A stretch of 64,000 nucleotides of DNA, from contig NZ_ATUZ01000020.1 of NCBI RefSeq assembly GCF_000420465.1, forward strand, positions 48,490-112,489, given 5' to 3'. A program made the position numbers and the translations under genes. Below, piece after piece: positions 1 through 9,819 of this stretch (position 1 is its first letter; every line of letters begins with the position of its first letter). This DNA is from Desulfovibrio desulfuricans DSM 642. Lineage in GTDB: Bacteria > Desulfobacterota > Desulfovibrionia > Desulfovibrionales > Desulfovibrionaceae. The notes under the pieces are model-generated. The model worked only from the letters and a program-made list of their open reading frames with translations. It was not told the origin of the DNA and did not search any database.

Positions 1-82
1 GCAGCAGAACGAGCACAAGGGGAAGCAGCCAGAATTTTTTGCGCTGCAAAAAAAATTGCAGCAGGTCTTTAAGAAAATCCAT
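1..82 (-). CDS. DUF5989 family small membrane protein (SxtK-like), partial
   Basis: The first 27 codons are visible; the rest lies beyond the left edge. The start follows a strong AGGAG site. The peptide opens MDFLKDLLQFFLQRKKF and then turns into a Leu/Val-rich membrane segment. This is the pattern of DUF5989, a family of about 50 residues usually found beside O-carbamoyltransferases and SxtJ proteins. It is the third gene of a minus-strand set, 24 bases after the SxtJ-like gene. Its molecular role is unknown. A carbamoyltransferase would be expected just outside the window. Confidence 0.7.
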   Translation of the reverse strand, partial: MDFLKDLLQFFLQRKKFWLLPLVLVLL

Positions 83-106
83 TGATATCTCCTGAAGGAA
101 CAAATC

Positions 107-517
107 CTAAAAAGGATGTTCCAGATCTTTTGCTTCAAAGGTATGGTCGCGCGAAACAAAGGTGGAATCCGTGCTCTTTTTCCAGCCTTTGCGGCGCATG
201 GGGTCATGCCCGAAAAGACGCATGACAAGCGCCAGCGGGGTCACAACAACAAAAAATATGACGCTCAGCAGCAAACGCGACATGACGGAGCCAAGCAGCA
301 GGGAAAGGCCCAGCCAGAGCTTTGCCAGGGGCGAGTACAAGCGGGGCCAGACCATGCCCGCCAGCAGCAGCCCCAGAGCAAGGGGCAACAGGGTGAGCGA
401 CCGGGTGAACATGACGGCCAACAGACATATCAACGTCATGGCCATAGCGGTATCGGCGCATTCCTTGTTGCTCACGGCAGCAGGCAAAAAGCCGAAATGT
501 AGTTTGCGGTGTTGCAT
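107..517 (-). CDS. SxtJ family membrane protein
   Basis: This protein of 136 residues has two or three hydrophobic stretches (about residues 25-60 and 68-100). It carries the family-typical segment FFVVVTPLALVMRLFGHDP followed by a polar tail ending in DLEHPF. SxtJ proteins are small membrane proteins of unknown function encoded with SxtI-type O-carbamoyltransferases, including in saxitoxin clusters; the name does not imply toxin production here. The start codon overlaps the stop of the SGNH hydrolase gene (TGATG) and follows GAGGAAA, so the two genes are translationally coupled. A DUF5989 peptide follows. Confidence 0.75.
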   Translation of the reverse strand: MQHRKLHFGFLPAAVSNKECADTAMAMTLICLLAVMFTRSLTLLPLALGLLLAGMVWPRLYSPLAKLWLGLSLLLGSVMSRLLLSVIFFVVVTPLALVMRLFGHDPMRRKGWKKSTDSTFVSRDHTFEAKDLEHPF

Positions 518-1650
518 CAGTTTCCTCTTGCAGCGGGGGATGATTGCAGGGCGGCGCGCACATATGGCTCAAGAATGTCTGCGGCAACAGCGTTGCCAAA
601 GGCATTCCAGTGCTTGTCGCAACTGAAATACAGGTCGGGGTATTTGACGCCGCGTGCAAGCATGGCAGGCATCAAGTCCACATAAGTCGCGCCGGTGTGC
701 CCGGCCAGTTCGCGCAGCTTGCGGGCAAGGGGCGGTTCCTTGCCGTCATAGTGCTCAAAATCCTGATAGGCAGGAATGGTGAACAGAATAACCTTGCGGT
801 TCCCCGCTTCGGCCACAAGCTGTTCAATGGAATAGCGCATGATGTTCCATTCGTTCTCTGGCACGGAATAGTACATGGAGCCGCCCGAAGGATCACCGGT
901 ATTTTCCGGTGTCCAGCGGGGTACAAGCTTCATGTTTTCGATCTTGAAATCATTCAGATAAATAGCAACCCGGTACAGGCAGCTCCATTCCAGCAGTGTG
1001 AGCTTGAAGCTCTTTGCCAAGGCCTGAACCTTAGTCGGCTGGGGCAGCTTTTTAACCGGGTAAAAAAGCTTGTAATCAGGATAATCGCCAACCAGATATG
1101 GGCGGTAATCGTCCGTGTCCTGCGTGTAGTAGAAATCCAGGCTGTTATCTTCAAAATCATTGCGGGGCAGAATGCCCAGCAGAACAACATCATGCCTGAA
1201 CTGTTTAACCATATGCTTGTATTGCAGCCATTCTTGAATGGTGCCAAAACCGCCGGACGTGCCGAAATTGAGCACTTCCTTGCCAGTCGAAGCCTCAAGC
1301 AGGTTGGAGAGCCTGTCTTCCGGGCTGTTGCCCCATCCTTCAATAAAAGAATCGCCCAGAATAACCACGCGCGGCTGGTCTGCATCCTTGGTGCGCTCCT
1401 TGTCGCGCATGCCAAAGGCATTGGAAGCGTACTGGGCCGTGAAGCAGGCCTTTTTGTGCAAATATGTGGATGAAGGGTGGTGCCATACGCCAAAATGCTC
1501 GTCGCTGAACGTCCAGAACTTGCTGTTAACGTTCACCAGACTGTAAGACGGCATCTGAATGTTTGTGTTTATATACTTGATGTAGAAATAGGATGCCACC
1601 TCAAGCATGGCTACCAGCATAAACAGAAAAATCAGGAATCTTTTTAGCAT
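517..1650 (-). CDS. SGNH/GDSL-type hydrolase, membrane anchored
   Basis: This protein of 377 residues has an N-terminal signal anchor (residues 3-24). The SGNH nucleophile block is VVILGDSFIEGWG (Ser about 101). It is followed by the Gly/Asn elements FGTSGGFG and GILPRND, and by a C-terminal DKHWN block that supplies the catalytic Asp-His pair. These enzymes are esterases or acyltransferases acting on lipids, polysaccharides or small molecules; no substrate can be read from the sequence. It is the first gene of a set with SxtJ-like and DUF5989 genes, where such hydrolases commonly sit beside a carbamoyltransferase. No clear Shine-Dalgarno site precedes the chosen ATG, so the start is less certain than the rest. 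Confidence 0.8.
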   Translation of the reverse strand: MLKRFLIFLFMLVAMLEVASYFYIKYINTNIQMPSYSLVNVNSKFWTFSDEHFGVWHHPSSTYLHKKACFTAQYASNAFGMRDKERTKDADQPRVVILGDSFIEGWGNSPEDRLSNLLEASTGKEVLNFGTSGGFGTIQEWLQYKHMVKQFRHDVVLLGILPRNDFEDNSLDFYYTQDTDDYRPYLVGDYPDYKLFYPVKKLPQPTKVQALAKSFKLTLLEWSCLYRVAIYLNDFKIENMKLVPRWTPENTGDPSGGSMYYSVPENEWNIMRYSIEQLVAEAGNRKVILFTIPAYQDFEHYDGKEPPLARKLRELAGHTGATYVDLMPAMLARGVKYPDLYFSCDKHWNAFGNAVAADILEPYVRAALQSSPAARGN

Positions 1651-1855
1651 AAAGGGGTGGTTGAAAGAAAGTTGCGGGATTCAGGCGTGTGGGCTTCCTC
1701 ACCGAAGGCGGCACCTGAACAAAAAGGCCAAAGAGCGAGCATAATCAAGTAGACCATATATGCCTGCTTTGCCAACTTTTCAAGCATGGTTTTGTGGGTG
1801 CAGAAACTCTATATTCCCGTAAGGCGCGGCCTGCGGCACCTCACTATGTAATCAG

Positions 1856-1913
1856 AATTGAAAATAACCGCACAAAAATCCGTTTTTGCAGGATTTTGTG
1901 CGGTTATTCAATT
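1856..1913 (-). terminator. long hairpin downstream of prfC
   Basis: A nearly perfect inverted repeat of about 24 bases per arm (core ATAACCGCACAAAA / TTTTGTGCGGTTAT) with a short loop lies 36 bases beyond the prfC stop. A T-rich patch falls within the descending arm on the minus strand. It most likely ends prfC transcription and shields the SGNH operon. It may work in both directions. Confidence 0.65.
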
Positions 1914-1948
1914 TTATGCAGATGCGAACAGATGAAGTTCTTGTACGG

Positions 1949-3568
1949 CTATCTGATTTCACGTGTGGTGTGAAAGGTTATCTGCGGCCATTCTTCAATA
2001 ACCCTTGAGAGCCGCCATTCGCTACTGGAAAGGATGGCAAGGCAGTCGTCGCCATCGTAGGCGAGGTTTGACTGCTGGTCGGATTTAAATGACTCCAGCG
2101 CCGCCCGGTCATTGGAGGTTATCCAGCGCGCGGCAGAAATGGGGCAGGGCTCGTACAGGGCAATAACGCCGTATTCGGCCTTGAGCCGGGCAATGATAAC
2201 GTCAAACTGCAACACGCCCACTGCGCCAAGAATGTGCGAGCTGTCAGTGATCGGGCGAAAAACCTGAATGGCCCCTTCTTCCGCAAGTTGTTTCAGGCCC
2301 TTGGCAAGCTGCTTGGAGCGCAAGGGGTCAGCCAGCTGCACACGGCGAAAATGCTCGGGCGAAAAGTTGGGAATACCCGTAAACTTGAGCGGCTCCGAGG
2401 TTGTGAGCGTGTCGCCTATTTTCAGGGTGCCGTGGTTATGCAAACCGATAATATCGCCGGGCCATGCGTCTTCAACGCCTTCACGGTCTTGCGCCATAAA
2501 GGTGATTGCCCGCGAAAGCTGCACCTCTTTGCCGATGCGGTGGTGCTTGACCTTCATGCCGCGCTCGAACCTGCCGGAACATATGCGCATAAAGGCAATT
2601 CTGTCGCGGTGGGCGGGGTCCATGTTTGCCTGAATCTTGAAAACAACGCCGGAAAAATCTTCTTCAAGCGGATTGACCACGCGTTCGCCCGTGGCGCATT
2701 CCGCCACGCGGGGGATGGGGCCAGGGGCAAGGCGCACAAGAGTGTCGAGCAGCTCCTGAACGCCGAAATTGTTGACCGCGCTGCCAAAAAACACCGGCGT
2801 CTGCTTGCCCTTGAGGTACAGTTCCTTGTCAAAAGGAAAGCCCGCGCCTTCCAGCAGGTCAATCTCCGTGCGCAGTTGTTCGGCGGCGTCTTCACCAATC
2901 AGTTCGACAAGTTGCGGATCGTTCAATCCATTAATGACCAGGGCTTCCTTGGGGCGGGAGGTCTTTTTGCCGTCCTCCGCAAAAAAGCGGATGGCCTGCC
3001 GCTCTATGTCGTACACGCCCTGAAAGCTTTTGCCCATGCCAATGGGCCAGGTCATGGGCGCGGCCTGAATGCCCAGTGTCTGCTCAATATCGCTCAAGAG
3101 GTCAAAGGCATCGCGGCCTTCGCGGTCAAGCTTGTTGATAAAGGTCAAAATGGGCGTGTCGCGCATGCGGCACACTTCCATGAGCTTACGGGTCTGCGTT
3201 TCAACACCCTTGACCGAGTCAATGACCATGAGGGCGGAATCCACAGCCGTGAGCACGCGGTAGGTATCTTCTGAAAAGTCCTGGTGACCGGGCGTATCAA
3301 GCAGATTGATGATATGATCGGCGTAGGTGAACTTCATCACCGAGGATGAAACGGAAATGCCGCGCTCGCGTTCAACTTCCATCCAGTCAGAAGTGGCATG
3401 GCGCTGGGCCTTCTTGGCTTTGACCGCGCCCGCCATCTGGATGGCTCCGCCGAACAGCAGCAGCTTTTCCGTGAGGGTTGTCTTGCCTGCGTCAGGGTGG
3501 GAAATAATGCCGAAAGTGCGGCGTCTGAGCGCTTCGCGACTCATGGCCGATGATATGTTTGTTTGCAT
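1949..3568 (-). CDS. prfC: peptide chain release factor 3 (RF3)
   Basis: This translational GTPase recycles RF1 and RF2 from the ribosome after termination. It has 539 residues, close to the usual size of about 530. The G domain is clear: P-loop [10 protein letters not shown] (G1), the RGISV region (G2), [14 protein letters not shown] (G3) and [10 protein letters not shown] (G4). Domains II and III follow, with RF3-type sequence such as VGVLQFDVI. The first ATG is kept because AGG lies nine bases upstream; an internal Met at residue 9 has no ribosome binding site. It appears monocistronic, with a long hairpin after the stop. Confidence 0.97.
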   Translation of the reverse strand: MQTNISSAMSREALRRRTFGIISHPDAGKTTLTEKLLLFGGAIQMAGAVKAKKAQRHATSDWMEVERERGISVSSSVMKFTYADHIINLLDTPGHQDFSEDTYRVLTAVDSALMVIDSVKGVETQTRKLMEVCRMRDTPILTFINKLDREGRDAFDLLSDIEQTLGIQAAPMTWPIGMGKSFQGVYDIERQAIRFFAEDGKKTSRPKEALVINGLNDPQLVELIGEDAAEQLRTEIDLLEGAGFPFDKELYLKGKQTPVFFGSAVNNFGVQELLDTLVRLAPGPIPRVAECATGERVVNPLEEDFSGVVFKIQANMDPAHRDRIAFMRICSGRFERGMKVKHHRIGKEVQLSRAITFMAQDREGVEDAWPGDIIGLHNHGTLKIGDTLTTSEPLKFTGIPNFSPEHFRRVQLADPLRSKQLAKGLKQLAEEGAIQVFRPITDSSHILGAVGVLQFDVIIARLKAEYGVIALYEPCPISAARWITSNDRAALESFKSDQQSNLAYDGDDCLAILSSSEWRLSRVIEEWPQITFHTTREIR

Positions 3569-3968
3569 AAATCTGCCTGGAATTCAGAGGTCAGGAGTGT
3601 GCCGGTGGGTTAGAATCCGGCTGCATAGCGGCGCAAAGGCCTGCCGCATAATATTAGCGATGGCTGGCTGGTTGCGCGGGCTTGGCAAAAAAGCAGCACG
3701 GCGAATGCCGTGCGTTTGCGCTGCGCTGCAACCATCAGCATCCACACCGCGAGGACAAAACCTCACGAAACACAGCGTGGGCCGTGCATTTGCCAATACG
3801 ACAATTTAACCACTTACTTTAAGGCAGTCAAACAGTTTGCATGGGTTGACTGCTTGAATTGCAGATGCCCGGCAGCAGTATGAGCCGCAGGTTCGGCAGG
3901 TTACAAGCTGTGAAGGACCTTGTGCACAACACCGCGTGCTGGATTTTCTGGCACTTTTTGATGGATGT
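3569..3968. other. 400-base intergenic region
   Basis: This lies between prfC and the HD-GYP gene, both on the minus strand. It should contain the prfC promoter and it holds one clear terminator hairpin (3687-3713). Short open frames here lack ribosome binding sites and recognisable protein sequence. I see no RNA gene. Confidence 0.5.
3687..3713 (-). terminator. rho-independent terminator
   Basis: Read on the minus strand, a 7-bp stem GCACGGC / GCCGTGC with a 4-base loop is followed closely by TTTTTT. It lies about 255 bases beyond the HD-GYP stop and about 120 bases before prfC, so it probably ends the HD-GYP transcript. Confidence 0.7.
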
Positions 3969-4643
3969 TCAGTCCACACGCAACATGGCAACAAGGTCAC
4001 GCAGTCTGTCCCTGATGCTCATAAAGGCTTTGACCACATCCGGGTCGAACTGGCTGCCCGTGCCTTTGATGATTTCACGGCAGGCCTCGTCAAAGCTCTT
4101 GGCCTGGCGGTATGGGCGTGATTGCAGCATGGCAGAAAGACTATCCGCAACGGTGATGATGCGTGCGCCCAGGGGAATATGCCCGCCTTTAAGCCCCTGT
4201 GGGTAACCGTTGCCGTCAAAACGTTCGTGGTGGGCGCGTACCATATCCACAATGCCGCAATCCCGAAGGCAGGCTATGGGAGCAAGAATGTCGGCCCCCA
4301 TGTCTGGATGCCTGCGGATTGCCAGCCATTCCTTGGGAGTAAGAGCGGATGTTTTGGCCAGTATCTCGTCAGGAACACCAATTTTGCCAAGATCATGCAG
4401 GTGACCAGCCACATGGATTATGTCGGCAACCTGGTGCCCCAGACCCATTGCAAGGGCCAAAGACTGCGAGATGATGGCAACTTCTTCTGAATGGGCGAGA
4501 GTATAGGTATCCTTGGCGTCTATGGCCTTGCCGAGTGATTCCGCAAGCTGGTGGATGATTTCTGTCACAGCAGAGCTGCAAGGAACGAGTTTTTCGCGGC
4601 GGGTGGCGCTTCCGGCAAGATTAAGGCGAGAATGGCACAACAT
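3969..4643 (-). CDS. HD-GYP domain protein, putative cyclic-di-GMP phosphodiesterase
   Basis: This protein of 224 residues is nearly all HD-GYP domain. The motifs are the first metal His in TLAHSEEV, HDLGKIGVPDEIL, the HHERFDGNGYP signature and IPLGARIITVAD. HD-GYP enzymes hydrolyse cyclic di-GMP. Here the stretch after VAD reads SLSAMLQSRPYR, where FDA is usual, so one second-shell position is changed. There is no receiver or membrane domain, so it must be soluble and controlled by expression or by a partner. AAGGAT precedes the start. With the diguanylate cyclase at 12379-14004 it gives the window both a putative maker and a putative breaker of cyclic di-GMP. Confidence 0.85.
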   Translation of the reverse strand: MLCHSRLNLAGSATRREKLVPCSSAVTEIIHQLAESLGKAIDAKDTYTLAHSEEVAIISQSLALAMGLGHQVADIIHVAGHLHDLGKIGVPDEILAKTSALTPKEWLAIRRHPDMGADILAPIACLRDCGIVDMVRAHHERFDGNGYPQGLKGGHIPLGARIITVADSLSAMLQSRPYRQAKSFDEACREIIKGTGSQFDPDVVKAFMSIRDRLRDLVAMLRVD

Positions 4644-4973
4644 TACGTATCCTTATGGTCGGCGAAACGCGCCGCTCACGTTCAGACGTGCGGGCAGGAT
4701 TGAAAACACTTTTCAGATGAGGTCACGAATTAGCAGGTTTGAAATTTAATTTCAATGTCAATTTAGCCACCTTCGTAAAAATTTGCAAGGTAGATAATAC
4801 ACATGATAATCAAAAAATAATATTCAATAACAGTATATTATCAACATATAGCAACTCATAATCTGCGAAGCAGTTTTTGTAACAACACCTGATAATCACG
4901 CAAAACAGGGCCGCCCCAATGGAGCAGCCCTGTTGTTTATGCATTATGCGCCCGGTTCTGGCCGGGGCCAAGT
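4644..4973. other. 330-base AT-rich intergenic region
   Basis: The stretch 4740-4870 is markedly AT-rich and includes GAAATTTAATTTC (4741-4753), a short palindrome that could bind a regulator of the HD-GYP gene. The far end carries the glpK terminator. No coding sequence is convincing. Confidence 0.4.
4901..4934 (-). terminator. glpK terminator
   Basis: On the minus strand AACAGGGC and GCCCTGTT form a stem around a GC-rich loop and are followed by TTTTG. It lies 40 bases beyond the glpK stop and ends the glpF-glpK transcript. Confidence 0.8.
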
Positions 4974-6470
4974 TTATTCTTCAATCCAGCTTCTGGCCCG
5001 CTCCACAGCGCGGTGCCACTGGTGCAGCAGTTCCTGCCGACGGTCTTCGGGCATGTTGGGCTCAAAGCGGCGGTCAAGTTTCCACTGGGCGCAGAGCTGC
5101 TCTTCGCTTTCCCAGAAGCCCACAGCCAGACCGGCAAGGTAGGCCGCGCCAAGGGCGGTTGTTTCCGTAACCATGGGGCGCTCAACAACCACGCCTGTGA
5201 GGTTGGCCTGGCACTGCATGAGCATGTTGTTGCGGCTTGCGCCGCCGTCCACGCGCAGGGTGGTCAGGGGAACGCCCGCGTCTTTCTGCATGGCCTCCAT
5301 GATGTCGAGGGTCTGCAGGGCAATGGATTCAATCGCCGCCCTGGCAATGTGCCCACGGTTGGTGCCGCGCGTGATGCCAACCATGGTGCCTCGGGCGTAC
5401 TGATCCCAGTAGGGAGCGCCCATGCCCACAAAAGCGGGCACAAGGTACACGCCGCCATTGTCCGGCACGGTGATGGCAAGGCTTTCCATTTCAGAAGAGT
5501 CACGAATAAAGCCAAGGCCGTCGCGCAGCCACTGCACCACTGCGCCGCCCACAAAAACACTGCCCTCAAGTGCGTAATAACGGCCCTTGGGCGTTTCCCA
5601 CGCCACGGTGGTCAGCATGTTGTTCTTGCTTTCGCGGGCCTTGGTGCCTGTGTTGAGCAGCAGGAAGCAGCCCGTGCCATAGGTGTTTTTGGCCATGCCT
5701 TCGTTCATGCAGGCATTGCCGTAGGTAGCGGCCTGCTGGTCGCCAGCCACGCCCGCAATGGGCACAGCCTGACCGAAAAATTCAGGATGGGTCTGCGCCA
5801 TGACGCTGGAGGAGGGGGCCACTTCGGGCAGCATGGCGCGCGGCACGCCGATGATTTCAAGCAGTTCATCATCCCACTGGCCAGTGTGAATGTTGAAGAG
5901 CAGGGTGCGGCTGGCGTTGGAAGGGTCGGTCACATGCGCGCCGCGCTTGCTGAAGTTCCAGATAAGCCATGTATCAATGGTGCCGAAAAGCAGTTCGCCC
6001 GCTTCGGCCTTGGCGCGAGCGCCGGGCACGTTGTCGAGTATCCAGCGCACCTTGGTGCCGGAAAAATAGGCATCGAGCACAAGGCCGGTTTTCTGACGAA
6101 TAACGTCAGCCTTGCCCGCAGCGCGCAGCTGGTCGCAAAAACCAGCCGTACGGCGGTCTTGCCACACAATGGCATTGTATACGGGTGCGCCGGTGGCCTT
6201 GTCCCACACAACAGTGGTTTCGCGCTGGTTGGTGATGCCCACTGCGGCCAGTTCGTTGCTCTGCACGTTGGCGTGTTTCAGGCATTCCTTGGCAACATGC
6301 GACTGCGTGTCAAAGATTTCATTGGGGTTATGTTCAACCCAGCCGGGCTGGGGGAATATCTGGGTAAATTCCCGCTGGGCAACCTGTACTATGTTGGCAT
6401 CGCGGTCAAAAAGAATGGCGCGCGAGCTGGTAGTGCCCTGATCAAGCGACAGAATGTATTTATGAGCCAT
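4974..6470 (-). CDS. glpK: glycerol kinase
   Basis: Glycerol kinase makes sn-glycerol 3-phosphate from glycerol and ATP in the cytoplasm. The start is placed at [16 protein letters not shown], 13 codons inside the longest frame, because GGAGG sits seven bases upstream. This gives 498 residues, against 502 in E. coli. FGGY-kinase landmarks are present: the N-terminal phosphate loop [19 protein letters not shown], the C-terminal GVAGDQQAA and [14 protein letters not shown]. It lies 94 bases downstream of glpF in the same direction, the classic uptake and trapping pair. No glycerol-3-phosphate dehydrogenase is in the window. Confidence 0.97.
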   Translation of the reverse strand: MAHKYILSLDQGTTSSRAILFDRDANIVQVAQREFTQIFPQPGWVEHNPNEIFDTQSHVAKECLKHANVQSNELAAVGITNQRETTVVWDKATGAPVYNAIVWQDRRTAGFCDQLRAAGKADVIRQKTGLVLDAYFSGTKVRWILDNVPGARAKAEAGELLFGTIDTWLIWNFSKRGAHVTDPSNASRTLLFNIHTGQWDDELLEIIGVPRAMLPEVAPSSSVMAQTHPEFFGQAVPIAGVAGDQQAATYGNACMNEGMAKNTYGTGCFLLLNTGTKARESKNNMLTTVAWETPKGRYYALEGSVFVGGAVVQWLRDGLGFIRDSSEMESLAITVPDNGGVYLVPAFVGMGAPYWDQYARGTMVGITRGTNRGHIARAAIESIALQTLDIMEAMQKDAGVPLTTLRVDGGASRNNMLMQCQANLTGVVVERPMVTETTALGAAYLAGLAVGFWESEEQLCAQWKLDRRFEPNMPEDRRQELLHQWHRAVERARSWIEE

Positions 6471-6564
6471 ATAATCCTCCGAAAGCATGGTTGTTGTTTG
6501 TTGCCGCAACGCGCAGGAGTACCGGAACCTGTGCGCTGAGGCAGCACGGAGTTGCTCAGAAAGT

Positions 6565-7290
6565 CTAAATCAGGCCTACGGCCTTGCCCACAACGTAGGC
6601 AAGCACAGCGCCGACCATGGGAGCGCACACCGGAATCCAGGCATAGGCCCAATCAGAAGAACCCTTGCCGGCAATGGGCAGCACCGCATGCGCAATGCGG
6701 GGGCCAAGGTCACGGGCGGGGTTGATGGCGTAACCGGTGGGGCCGCCAAGGCTGAGACCCAAGGCCCACACGAGGATGCCCACCATGTAGGGGCCGTAAC
6801 CGGAAGGCAGGGTGCCGTTGTTGGTGTGAAAAATGGCAAAGATGCCAAAAAGTAGCATGAACGTGCCGATAACTTCGCACAGGAAGTTCTGACCGTAGCT
6901 GCGGATGGCAGGGGCGGTGCTGAAAACAGCCAGCTTGAGGCCGGGATCTTCAGTCGGTGCCCAGTGGGGCAGGTAGGCAAGCCAGACAATGGCAGCGCCG
7001 GTGAAACCGCCAGCGATTTGCGCCAGCATGGTTACGAAAGCCTGGCTCGCGCCGTAAACGCCAAGCATGGTCTTGGCCAGGGTTACAGCCGGGTTAAGGT
7101 CAGCCTGGGGCGCGCCAAGCGCCACCGATGTAAACACCCCGAGCATGACGCCAAAAGCCCAGCCCGCCGTGATAACAATCCAGCCGCCGCCGTTGCCCTT
7201 GGAGTCTTTAAGCAAAACGCAGGCAACAACGCCAGCACCAAAGGTAATCAGCATCATCGTTCCAAAAAATTCACCAAGAAGGTTGGTCAT
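6565..7290 (-). CDS. glpF: glycerol uptake facilitator (aquaglyceroporin)
   Basis: This inner-membrane channel lets glycerol diffuse into the cell. It has 241 residues from [11 protein letters not shown]; this start is chosen because AAGGAT lies eight bases upstream. Six membrane helices are evident. Both half-helix signatures are present: LNPAVTLAK in the first half and [10 protein letters not shown] in the second; the Asp after the second NPA is the glyceroporin mark. It is the first gene of a two-gene unit with glpK. A 400-base upstream region carries the presumed promoter. Confidence 0.96.
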   Translation of the reverse strand: MTNLLGEFFGTMMLITFGAGVVACVLLKDSKGNGGGWIVITAGWAFGVMLGVFTSVALGAPQADLNPAVTLAKTMLGVYGASQAFVTMLAQIAGGFTGAAIVWLAYLPHWAPTEDPGLKLAVFSTAPAIRSYGQNFLCEVIGTFMLLFGIFAIFHTNNGTLPSGYGPYMVGILVWALGLSLGGPTGYAINPARDLGPRIAHAVLPIAGKGSSDWAYAWIPVCAPMVGAVLAYVVGKAVGLI

Positions 7291-7439
7291 GGGCAGATCC
7301 TTCACAAGTAGTTGATATGGTAGCAAGTCCTGAGGCTTGCCATTTCCTGTTCCAATAGCTTGCTGGTAAAAATGGGGGGACTGCTTGGCGCAATGTTCCT
7401 TTCTGCTTGGATGCCGAAGGCTCTTTGATATTTGAGTGT

Positions 7440-7453
7440 CGTTTTACAAAACG
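7440..7453. promoter_or_regulatory. possible operator for glpFK
   Basis: CGTTTTACAAAACG is an inverted repeat of six-base arms around a two-base centre. It lies about 150 bases before the glpF start. A regulator binding site is plausible, but no regulator is identified. Confidence 0.25.
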
Positions 7454-7648
7454 TGCGTGTCTGATGCAGATTGAGCCGAAGCATCACAATTGGTTATATG
7501 TTTGTAAGGAATACTAATCCTATATTTGATATATTATGGGATGAAAAAAAAGATTGCAAGTACATTGCAATCGTTACAACCAGTAAGAATTATTATTCTT
7601 AGGCGTAAGTTCATTCGGGTTGTTTTTAGCATAAAATTGTCAGCAAAC

Positions 7649-7672
7649 TAAAAAGGCCGCCCGAAGGCGGCC
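7649..7672 (-). terminator. terminator of the chemoreceptor gene
   Basis: The minus strand reads GGCCGCC TTCG GGCGGCC TTTTT: a 7-bp GC stem closed by a stable TTCG loop and followed by a T run, 26 bases past the stop of the gene at 7698-9455. Confidence 0.85.
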
Positions 7673-7697
7673 AGATACAATAGGAATGAAAGGCGCA

Positions 7698-9455
7698 TCA
7701 GCCGTGAGTTTTCATGTCGCGTATAAGGCCTTGCAGTGCAGCCGTCTGCTGGGAGAGGGCACCCACTGCCTTGCTTGCGTGATCCATCGCCTGCGCTGTT
7801 TCGGCAGAAATGGTTGCGACTTGCTCGACCGATCTGTTGATTTCTTCGCTGGTTGCCGACTGCTGCTCACTTGCAGCGGCAATTGCCTGAATTTGATCGT
7901 TAACATGCTCCACATACTCAAGTATTTGCCGCAATGCATCGCCAGAACGGGCAGAGAGCGTGGTTGCTTCTTCAATGGCTGCGCCCACGTCTTCCACATT
8001 ATCAATATTTTTTCTCGTGCCCTGCTGAATGCCGCTGATGGCGTCCCCAACTTCACGGGTGGCTGTCATGGTCTTTTCTGCAAGTTTGCGCACTTCATCA
8101 GCCACCACGGCAAAGCCCCGGCCTGCATCGCCAGCACGGGCAGCCTCAATGGCGGCGTTGAGCGCAAGCAGGTTTGTCTGGTCGGCAATATCCGCAATGA
8201 CGTTCATGATCTGGCCAATGGCTTCGGCCTGTTTGCCCAAGGCCCCCATATCCTGCTTGATTGCCAATGATTTTGCATGAATGGACTTAATGTTCTCAAC
8301 CGCAGTGCTCACAATCTGTACGCCTTCAATGGTCTGTTTTTGAGCGTTGCCAGAAACCCCTGCTGCGAGTTGGGCATTTTTGGCAACCTCAAGCACTGTC
8401 GCATTCATTTCTTCCATTGCGGTGGCAGTTTCGTGTACGCGGTTTGACTGTTCATCCGCTCCACGGCTGGATTGGGTTATCTGCGTAGAAAGCTGCTCCG
8501 CAGCGCCAGAGATTACTTCAACCACTTCTTCAAGTTGCTGGGCTGCCTGCAACATGCCTTCCGCCCTGGCCCTTTCAGCCATCAGCTTTGATTGCTGGGC
8601 TTCGGCAGTTGCCTTGCGGGCGGTTTCGGCTTGCAGTTCTGCCTCAGCCTGCCGCGTTGAGGCCTGGGTGAAACTTTCGCTGAGTTTGTCGCGCATTTCA
8701 CGCATGGCGGCAAACAGGCCGCAGTTTTTACGGCTGCCGTGCAGGTTCATATCCACTTCAAGGTCGCCGTGGGCAATTTTGCGCGCCACTTCTGCAACAT
8801 CGGCAGGTTCCGCTCCAAGCTGCGCCATGAATGACCGGATTGTAAAAAATGCCCCAAGTGAGCCAGTAATAATTGAAATTCCGGTCAGAACCCATTGCAG
8901 GATCAGGCTTGTGGCAAGCTCGTCCTTTAACGTGCTCAGGTTGTGGCTTGCCATGCCGGTCTGTTCTTCAATAAATGGTTCCAGAGCCGTTGTGAGGGCT
9001 TCTGTGGCATTGTCGAAATCTTCCATGAGTTCGTTGCCGGCCTCTATGCCCTGGTTGATGTAAGCATCGGCCATCTTGCGGCCCAGCGCGTACATGGCGT
9101 CAAATGACTTGACCAGTGCGGCAAGCCTTTCCTGTGATTTTTTGTTGTTCTCAAGAGCGAACTTGTTTTGGAATTTCTCTGCATGCTCATGAAAGGTATC
9201 TGCGGATTCCTGCGCCTCCTTGTACCCATCAGGGCTGTGCGTTGCGGAAACGTCAGACAGGAATTGCTGCACCTGCACGGTTTGCAGCTTCATATCCGCA
9301 GCCAGCATGGCCAGCGGCATGCTTTCATTGGCTGTTGTGTCGGCAAGGCGGTCGGCCTGGCTCAGGTTATGGCGCATAATCAAGGCGCTGAGCAGCATCA
9401 GAAAAAAAATGGAACCAAAGCCCAGCCAAAGCCGGGTTGCTACTTTTAACTGCAT
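7698..9455 (-). CDS. methyl-accepting chemotaxis protein
   Basis: This is a transmembrane chemoreceptor of 585 residues. The start is set at [14 protein letters not shown] because GGGAGG lies eight bases upstream; the longer frame has no such site. Layout: TM1 (about 11-30); a ligand domain of about 155 residues rich in helices, four-helix-bundle-like; TM2 (about 190-210); HAMP; and a long signalling coiled coil with the hairpin tip [20 protein letters not shown]. The C-terminus ends RDMKTHG, with no CheR-docking pentapeptide. It reports to CheA/CheW encoded elsewhere. A close paralogue lies just upstream (9820-11582). Confidence 0.92.
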   Translation of the reverse strand: MQLKVATRLWLGFGSIFFLMLLSALIMRHNLSQADRLADTTANESMPLAMLAADMKLQTVQVQQFLSDVSATHSPDGYKEAQESADTFHEHAEKFQNKFALENNKKSQERLAALVKSFDAMYALGRKMADAYINQGIEAGNELMEDFDNATEALTTALEPFIEEQTGMASHNLSTLKDELATSLILQWVLTGISIITGSLGAFFTIRSFMAQLGAEPADVAEVARKIAHGDLEVDMNLHGSRKNCGLFAAMREMRDKLSESFTQASTRQAEAELQAETARKATAEAQQSKLMAERARAEGMLQAAQQLEEVVEVISGAAEQLSTQITQSSRGADEQSNRVHETATAMEEMNATVLEVAKNAQLAAGVSGNAQKQTIEGVQIVSTAVENIKSIHAKSLAIKQDMGALGKQAEAIGQIMNVIADIADQTNLLALNAAIEAARAGDAGRGFAVVADEVRKLAEKTMTATREVGDAISGIQQGTRKNIDNVEDVGAAIEEATTLSARSGDALRQILEYVEHVNDQIQAIAAASEQQSATSEEINRSVEQVATISAETAQAMDHASKAVGALSQQTAALQGLIRDMKTHG

Positions 9456-9762
9456 GGTGCGCCTCCCCAAAAGCATGAGGTTGAATGGCCCGCAGCAAGT
9501 GCGGACAAAACTATTACACAATTATAAACAAATGAAATTGGCATGTTAAAGGTGGTAATAATTCTCGCAGCTGCCATGAACCACGGAGTATGCGATGCCC
9601 TGCAAAGCGGCCTGGAATGCAGATGAGGGCATTCCAAGCATTTTGGTTATAAACAGCCTAATGCGCCTTGCGGACTGTGTCCATACACTGCGGCGTAAAA
9701 ATATTACTTGTCGATTTCAGAAGCTGCGGGGTGCGCGTGCGCAAAAATTGCTGCACCAACGC
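9456..9762. other. intergenic region between two chemoreceptor genes
   Basis: About 300 bases that must hold the promoter of the gene at 7698-9455. I could not pick out a confident -35/-10 pair. No coding sequence is supported. Confidence 0.4.
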
Positions 9763-9792
9763 AAAAAGGCCGCCCGGTGATGGACGGCCTTT
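9763..9792 (-). terminator. terminator of the second chemoreceptor gene
   Basis: AAAGGCCG and CGGCCTTT pair around a 12-base loop, with a short T run on the minus strand. It lies 27 bases after the stop at 9820. Confidence 0.75.
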
Positions 9793-9819
9793 CGCAAAGA
9801 AAGATTGCACTCAGGTGCT

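Larger units (their letters stand above)
7291..7697. other. 407-base region upstream of glpF
   Basis: This should hold the glpFK promoter (minus strand) and carries the terminator of the chemoreceptor gene at its far end. The part from 7495 to 7650 is AT-rich. A short palindrome at 7440-7453 is the only operator-like element I see. No gene is convincing. Confidence 0.5.

Noticed and set aside
5013..6539. Long open frame (508 codons) on the plus strand opposite glpK
   Set aside because: It is the antisense shadow of a certain gene; GC-rich codons leave the opposite frame open, and the translation has no recognisable domain.
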